NCBI GenBank assembly: GCA_003599505.1
Contig: QZKO01000027.1
Location: forward strand, 1-50,782
DNA: 50,782 bases
Reading direction: 5' to 3'
Origin: Nitrospiraceae bacterium
Lineage (GTDB): Bacteria > Nitrospirota > Thermodesulfovibrionia > UBA6902
Each line of letters begins with the position of its first letter. Position 1 is the stretch's first letter. Under the pieces are notes generated by a model that was not told where the DNA came from, made no database searches, and was given only the letters and a program-made list of their open reading frames with translations. The position numbers and the translations under genes are program-made. Shown in pieces: positions 46,370 to 50,782 of this stretch.

Positions 46370-47608
46370 ATGAACACTTATCTTGTCGCGGTACTTGCCG
46401 CTTACCTCCTTGTAGCCGCCTTTGACTACTGGCTCGATTATCTGAATCTTTCTCATCTGAAAAGGTTCGGCTCTGTGGTCCCGCCGGAGTTTGAAGGCCG
46501 CATAGACCAGGGCCTCCTGGGCAGGACGCGGGACTATCATATTGAACACGCAAGGTTTGATTTTGTCCATTCCATTTTCAATAACATCATCCACCTGCTT
46601 TTCATATTGGCGCTGCTTGATATTTACAATTCATGGACTGTCTCGCTCGGGCTGCCTTTTATCGTCACAGGACTGCTCTTCTTCCTGTTACTGACTTTTG
46701 CCGAAACCGTCATCTCAATCCCCTTCAGCCTCTACAGCACGTTCAAAATAGAGAACAAATACGGGTTCAACACCATGACGTTCAAACTATGGCTGACCGA
46801 CGCGGTTAAATCCCTCCTGATTTCGACTGTCCTGATGAGCCTGGTTATTGTCACCGGGCTTTTTATTGTTCAGAAAAGCCCTGATTTCTGGTGGTTGTGG
46901 ATATGGTGCTTCTTCCTCGTCTTCGGCGTCTTCATGATGTACATTTCCCCCTATGTGATAGAGCCGCTCTTTCACAAATTTACGCCTGTTGAGAATGAAG
47001 AGCTTGAAAGCGGCATACGACGCCTGATAGAGAAAACCGGCATAAAAGTAAGCAGGGTCTTTAAGGTGGACGCGTCAAAAAGGACCACTCACACGAATGC
47101 CTACTTTACCGGCATCGGGAAGGTGAAAAGGATAGTGCTTTACGACACGCTTATTGAAAAAATGGAGCGCGATGAAATCCTCGCGGTCCTCGCCCATGAA
47201 ACCGGCCACTGGAAGAAAAAGCACCTGCTTAAAACCATAATCGTTTCCGAGGCCGTCGCCTTAATCGCCATTTATACGGCCTACCGGCTGCTTCAGGGTG
47301 ATCTCCTTGCAAATATGTTTTATATTGAGAACAGCTCCTTTTTTGCCAAAGTTATAATAACCGGATTTATCGGCTCCATCGTGTCCTTCCCTCTCAGCCC
47401 GGCATTCAATTATTTCTCAAGGCGGCATGAAGACGAGGCCGACAGGTTTTCCCATGAATTGACGGGCAATAAGGAAAGCATGATAAGCGCCCTGGTAAAG
47501 CTTTCAAAAGACAACCTGTCAAACCTGCATCCTCATCCTTTTTATGCGTTTTTCCACTATTCCCACCCTCCGGCGCTGGAAAGGATCAGGAAAATAAAGG
47601 GATTATGA
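46370..47608 (+). CDS. M48-family membrane metallopeptidase (Ste24/CAAX protease 1-like)
   Basis: This 412-residue membrane protease has HETGH at residues 276-280 (zinc ligands and catalytic Glu) and the third ligand region RRHEDEADRFSHEL. Several membrane helices surround the catalytic domain, and the N-terminal half matches Ste24-type proteins. The bacterial role is probably quality control of membrane proteins. It starts 9 bp after the six-helix protein. Confidence 0.92.
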   Translation: MNTYLVAVLAAYLLVAAFDYWLDYLNLSHLKRFGSVVPPEFEGRIDQGLLGRTRDYHIEHARFDFVHSIFNNIIHLLFILALLDIYNSWTVSLGLPFIVTGLLFFLLLTFAETVISIPFSLYSTFKIENKYGFNTMTFKLWLTDAVKSLLISTVLMSLVIVTGLFIVQKSPDFWWLWIWCFFLVFGVFMMYISPYVIEPLFHKFTPVENEELESGIRRLIEKTGIKVSRVFKVDASKRTTHTNAYFTGIGKVKRIVLYDTLIEKMERDEILAVLAHETGHWKKKHLLKTIIVSEAVALIAIYTAYRLLQGDLLANMFYIENSSFFAKVIITGFIGSIVSFPLSPAFNYFSRRHEDEADRFSHELTGNKESMISALVKLSKDNLSNLHPHPFYAFFHYSHPPALERIRKIKGL

Positions 47609-47677
47609 CCCGTATCTAATGTATTCCGGAAAGAATGCCGATAAGATTCAATAAAAACCGGGCCGACAGGACATTGG

Positions 47678-48820
47678 ATGAAATACGAAGACAGTACAGA
47701 TATGCGGGATTCATTAACCCTTAGAACCGAATTGAATTACAGCAAGCCTCTTCATCTGTTTCTCGTTACGATCGTATCGATATTCCTGCTGGTAGTTATT
47801 GTCATGTTTGTTTTTCCCATCCTGGCCCCTTCGCTGAATTTAAGGGAGGCGCTCCTTAACGCGTCTTTCCTGACACTGGTGATATTCCCCATACTTTATA
47901 TTTTCCTGCTGAGGCCGCTGCAAAAGCAGCTTATCGAGATGAAGGAGGCGAAGAAAGCCGTCCTTGAGATCAAGCACGACTGGGAAGACACGTTCAACAG
48001 CATCAGTGATATGGTCACAATCCACGATGAGAATTTCAATATAATAAGGGCCAACAAGGCGGCCCAAAAGCTGCTCAAGCTGCCTAATCTTGACAGTGTT
48101 ATCGGTCTGAAATGCTACACGTACTACCACGGTTCCGCAAATCCATTGAGCGGATGCCCGAGCTGCAATTCCTTTAAGACGGGCGAGCCCTGCACCTTTG
48201 AAATCTTTGAGCCTCATCTGAACATGTTTCTTGAAATAAGGGCCATTCCGCGTCTTGACAGGAACAACCTTGTGAAAGGACTTATACACATTGTCAGGGA
48301 CATTACTGCAAGGAAACAGATGGAAGAAAAGTTGAAAAACCTGTCTCTTACCGATGAACTCACAGGACTGTACAACAGAAGGGGGTTCTTCGCCCTGATA
48401 GAGCACCATTTAAAACTCGCCAGAAGGCATAACAAAAGGCTTCTGCTCCTTTACGCGGACCTGGATAACCTGAAAGTTATTAATGATACATTCGGCCATC
48501 AGGAAGGCGACCGGATACTGAAAGAGGCCTCGGCCCTCCTGAAAGCCACATATCGCGAGTCCGACATTGTCGCGCGCATCGGCGGTGATGAATTCGTTGT
48601 CTTCCCTGTGGGCAGCAGCGAAGACAACGTCGAGGCCATCAAGTTGCGCCTGCAGAAAAATATCGATAATTTTAACGAGGCCCTGGGACGCGGTTACAGC
48701 ATGTCGATTAGCATCGGCATATCATGCTATGATCCGTCATCCCCTCATTCAGTCGATGAAATGCTGGCTGAAGCGGACCGGTTGATGTATACCTGCAAGA
48801 AAGACAGAAAGGGGATTTAG
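47678..48820 (+). CDS. Membrane PAS-GGDEF diguanylate cyclase
   Basis: This 380-residue protein has two membrane helices (about 26-49 and 61-80), a PAS domain at about 95-210 and a C-terminal GGDEF domain with intact RIGGDEFVVF and SLTDELTGLYNRRG. It should make c-di-GMP. The PAS has the Cys pattern GLKCYTYYHG..GCPSC shared with two other proteins in the window. Its stop overlaps the convergent DUF167 gene by 4 bp. Confidence 0.92.
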   Translation: MKYEDSTDMRDSLTLRTELNYSKPLHLFLVTIVSIFLLVVIVMFVFPILAPSLNLREALLNASFLTLVIFPILYIFLLRPLQKQLIEMKEAKKAVLEIKHDWEDTFNSISDMVTIHDENFNIIRANKAAQKLLKLPNLDSVIGLKCYTYYHGSANPLSGCPSCNSFKTGEPCTFEIFEPHLNMFLEIRAIPRLDRNNLVKGLIHIVRDITARKQMEEKLKNLSLTDELTGLYNRRGFFALIEHHLKLARRHNKRLLLLYADLDNLKVINDTFGHQEGDRILKEASALLKATYRESDIVARIGGDEFVVFPVGSSEDNVEAIKLRLQKNIDNFNEALGRGYSMSISIGISCYDPSSPHSVDEMLAEADRLMYTCKKDRKGI

Positions 48821-49110
48821 GGCGTTGTTTTTTTCAGGCGGTCTTCGACGTCTTGAACGTTATGAAGTCTTACGACCTTGTTTTTTGAGCCCTGTCCGGA
48901 GATTATCTCCACGTCTTTTTTGGGAATGCCGAACTCTTTTGAGAGCACCTCGATGAGCTCTTTGTTGGCCCGGCCTTCGACAGGGGGGGAGGTCAGCCTG
49001 ACTTTCAGGGCGTCGCCGTAAGGGCCGGCAATCCCTGAGCGGGATGAGCGCGGCTCCACCTTGATCTTCAAAGTCACCGCATTTTTTCCGCCTGGATCCG
49101 GTTTATTCAC
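48817..49110 (-). CDS. DUF167/YggU-family protein
   Basis: This 97-residue protein is a typical DUF167 member: TLKIKVEPRSSRSGIAG at the start, then LKVRLTSPPVEGRANKELIE and VEIISGQGSKNKVVRL. The function of the family is not established. It starts 22 bp after hisG and ends against the GGDEF gene. Confidence 0.9.
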   Translation of the reverse strand: MNKPDPGGKNAVTLKIKVEPRSSRSGIAGPYGDALKVRLTSPPVEGRANKELIEVLSKEFGIPKKDVEIISGQGSKNKVVRLHNVQDVEDRLKKTTP

Positions 49111-49132
49111 AATGCCCCTTGGACCCTTTTAC

Positions 49133-49592
49133 TTACGGTATTACCTTATTCAACGGATACTCAATAATCCCGGACGCCCCGACAGATTTAAGCCTGGGGA
49201 TTATATCACGCACAATCCTTTCATCAATGACTACCTCAAGCGCGTACCAGCCTTTGTCGGAAAGCTGGGATATCGTGGGGGAATGCATCGCGGAAAGAAG
49301 GGTCATCACCCTCTTCATTGATTTATCGGGCACGTTCATTTTCAACCCGACTTTTTCCTCAGCGGCAAGGGCGCCTTTGAGAAGAAGCACTATATTCTCC
49401 ATCTTCTGCCTCTTCCATTTGTCCTTCCACGCTTTTTTATTCGCAATAAACCTTGTGCTTGATACAAGGATGGTCTCGATTATCCTTAAATTATTCGCCT
49501 TCAGAGATGAACCTGTTTCGGTCAGCTCTACAATCGCGTCGGCAAGGTATGGAGGTTTTACCTCTGTCGCCCCCCATGAAAAATCCACCTCG
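49133..49592 (-). CDS. hisG: ATP phosphoribosyltransferase, C-terminal fragment
   Basis: About 150 residues match the end of long-form His[34 protein letters not shown], and the C-terminal regulatory HisG_C domain ([37 protein letters not shown]). HisG starts histidine synthesis. The N-terminal 140 residues or so, including the first half of the catalytic domain, are missing. Upstream the same frame continues into a different protein, so this half-gene is broken or artificially joined. Confidence 0.85.
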
Positions 49593-49879
49593 GCCTGAAT
49601 CGTTTCGGAAGCACGGCTCAGAAGCGCGGTATAGGTTTCCAGTGTCTTCTTTTCATCCAACAAAAGGCTGTCGTGTTGAATCACCCCGCAGTCCAGTTCA
49701 ACCGGACGGAACTCGAGCCCCGGTCCATAATAACAATCATACAACCATTGGGGAGCGGAAGTGCAGAAGATCGTTCGAGCGAAAGGAGCCAGGTGGCGTC
49801 CCACCTCAATGGCCCGGGTGGAGTGCCCGAAGCCATGCCCGCTGACGTAATAGAGAATCACCGGTTTGTCGATTGCCAA
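49572..49879 (-). CDS. Glycosyltransferase-like protein, N-terminal fragment
   Basis: About 100 residues from a TTG start at 49879 (GGGAG upstream; 39 bp after lepB) read [20 protein letters not shown] and [15 protein letters not shown], the N-terminal domain of MurG/MGT-like glycosyltransferases and of L-arabinokinase-type proteins. It ends without a stop at [11 protein letters not shown], where the frame turns into HisG. The rest of the gene (about 250 residues or more) is absent. Confidence 0.7.
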
Positions 49880-49917
49880 GGAGGACTCCCGTCGAGTTGG
49901 CGATTCGAAAGACAAGG

Positions 49918-50553
49918 TTATTCCAGCCACCCGAACCGGCGGGGCGGCCAGAATCGGAACACCGCCTTGCCTTTGAGGTTTTTCAGTGGAATGCCCCCCC
50001 AATACCGGCTGTCCATGCTGTTGGCGCTATTGTCGCCGAACCCGTAGACCATTCCCTCGGGAATCGTCTCGCTGGCATAAAACTTGGGCCGTTGGGAGAC
50101 GACGTCAAAGACCCGATTGGTGTAATAGTTCTCGACGATTACGGGATGGGCCGCCAACCGGCCATTGATGTAGAGTTTGCCGTTTTCGATTGCGACGGTA
50201 TCCCCGGGGCCTCCCACGACCCGCTTGATATAGATCGGTTTGCGTGGATCGTAGATGTTGGGAGGCGTCTTGAAGACGATGATGTCTCCGACCTCGGGAG
50301 GATGAAAGAGATAGGCCAGTTTGTTGACGAAGAGCCGGTCGCCGACTTGAAGGGCGGGCACCATTGACTCGCTGGGGATCATGAAGGTCCCTAACAGGCA
50401 GGACTTGATCAGCGCCGCGAAGAAGAAGGCGACCAGAAGCGATTCGATGAATTCGTAGAGTTTATAATGCCGGGTTGAATGATAGAGCACCTGAATGCCC
50501 CAGGGGCGCTTTTCCAACACCAGGGAGACACGATGGTACAATTTTCTGAGCAT
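49918..50553 (-). CDS. lepB: Signal peptidase I
   Basis: This 211-residue membrane protease removes signal peptides. It has an N-terminal amphipathic part and one clear membrane helix (about residues 34-54), the catalytic Ser in [11 protein letters not shown] and the catalytic Lys in [11 protein letters not shown], with the C-terminal box [14 protein letters not shown]. Length is typical. It lies between hemW and the glycosyltransferase fragment on the right-hand side of the suspected join. Confidence 0.95.
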   Translation of the reverse strand: MLRKLYHRVSLVLEKRPWGIQVLYHSTRHYKLYEFIESLLVAFFFAALIKSCLLGTFMIPSESMVPALQVGDRLFVNKLAYLFHPPEVGDIIVFKTPPNIYDPRKPIYIKRVVGGPGDTVAIENGKLYINGRLAAHPVIVENYYTNRVFDVVSQRPKFYASETIPEGMVYGFGDNSANSMDSRYWGGIPLKNLKGKAVFRFWPPRRFGWLE

Positions 50554-50637
50554 GATTTCTTCTTTCGTCCCGCAGTCCAGTAGCGAAATTTTTAACGGGG
50601 CCGATACACCCTCCCGGTGCGGAGAGCAAGCCCCGAA

Positions 50638-50782
50638 TCAGACGATTAAATCCTCGAAAACGCTGTCCGACAAAAGTTTTCCTTTCGGGGTCAGCCGAAG
50701 ACACTGGCGGGTGCGCTCCAGCAGTCCCGATTCGATATGCCGCTTCAATGCCTGGAACATCGAGGGGGACAAACGCACCCCG
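50638..50782 (-). CDS. hemW: HemW-like radical SAM protein, C-terminal end (5' end outside window)
   Basis: The last 47 residues of a frame ending at TGA 50638-50640 read SPSMFQALKRHIESGLLE and LRLTPKGKLLSDSVFEDLIV, typical of the HemW/HemN C-terminal winged helix. HemW is a heme chaperone related to coproporphyrinogen oxidase. The catalytic radical-SAM part lies beyond the window. lepB follows 84 bp downstream. Confidence 0.82.
   Translation of the reverse strand, partial: GVRLSPSMFQALKRHIESGLLERTRQCLRLTPKGKLLSDSVFEDLIV

Noticed and set aside
49133-50002. A genuine two-domain glycosyltransferase-HisG enzyme
   Set aside because: Both halves are cut in the middle of domains, and the composition changes at the join, so a functional fusion is very unlikely.

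Overview
This is a bacterial chromosome fragment from a Gram-negative (diderm) organism. Periplasmic and lipoprotein export signals, c-type cytochromes, Pst/PiT phosphate uptake, large PAS/GAF sensor kinases and L,D-transpeptidases all fit an anaerobic or microaerophilic environmental bacterium. The gene mix resembles Nitrospirota (Thermodesulfovibrionia-like) or Desulfobacterota. That placement is inferred from gene style, since no rRNA gene is present. Layout: 1-410 is the 3' end of a UDP-glucose dehydrogenase gene, followed by a 300-bp spacer with two hairpin elements. 711-10276 is a complete minus-strand phosphate-starvation cluster in transcription order: phoB, phoR, a DUF47 PhoU-like gene, pit, three small genes (two Cys-rich, one TusA-like), pstS, pstC, pstA, pstB, phoU. 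At least three Pho boxes (7-mers repeated every 11 bp), and a weaker one before phoB, precede the transcription units. 10442-11722 holds a small lipoprotein and a sugar-nucleotide reductase-like SDR gene. 11844-21892 is an accessory defence island: a Phd/ParE-type toxin-antitoxin pair between two copies of a 57-bp direct repeat, then a type I restriction-modification operon (hsdR, hsdM, a YhcG/DUF1016 nuclease-like gene, a half-length hsdS, a DUF262/DUF1524 GmrSD-like gene) and an XRE-ImmA/IrrE regulator. 22004-27112 carries a HAD phosphatase, a four-gene envelope operon with two L,D-transpeptidases, and a 23S rRNA methyltransferase preceded by a strong terminator. 27145-40689 is a signalling block: an MCP and an orphan PstS-like binding protein share a TGTARG-N7-CCTACA palindrome in their upstream regions. 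A five-gene operon follows, encoding a c-di-GMP enzyme with a heme c sensor, two paralogous HisKA_3 kinases, a CheB-CheR-PAS fusion and a NarL-type regulator. 40852-42087 is a five-heme cytochrome interrupted by an in-frame TGA that probably encodes selenocysteine, with a SECIS-like hairpin at the expected distance. 42234-49133 is mostly housekeeping: tRNA-Ser(UGA), serS, rtcA, M23 and M48 peptidases, a PAS-GGDEF protein, a DUF167 gene and the 3' part of hisG. At about 49.58 kb the hisG frame runs directly into the N-terminus of an unrelated glycosyltransferase-like protein, followed by lepB and hemW in sequence of visibly different base composition. I read this as a probable chimeric contig join, so the last 1.2 kb may belong to another organism. 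The strongest leads are the Sec-containing cytochrome, the Pho-controlled operon of small Cys-rich proteins, the heme-linked c-di-GMP/kinase operon, the shared operator of the MCP and binding-protein genes, and the join inside hisG.
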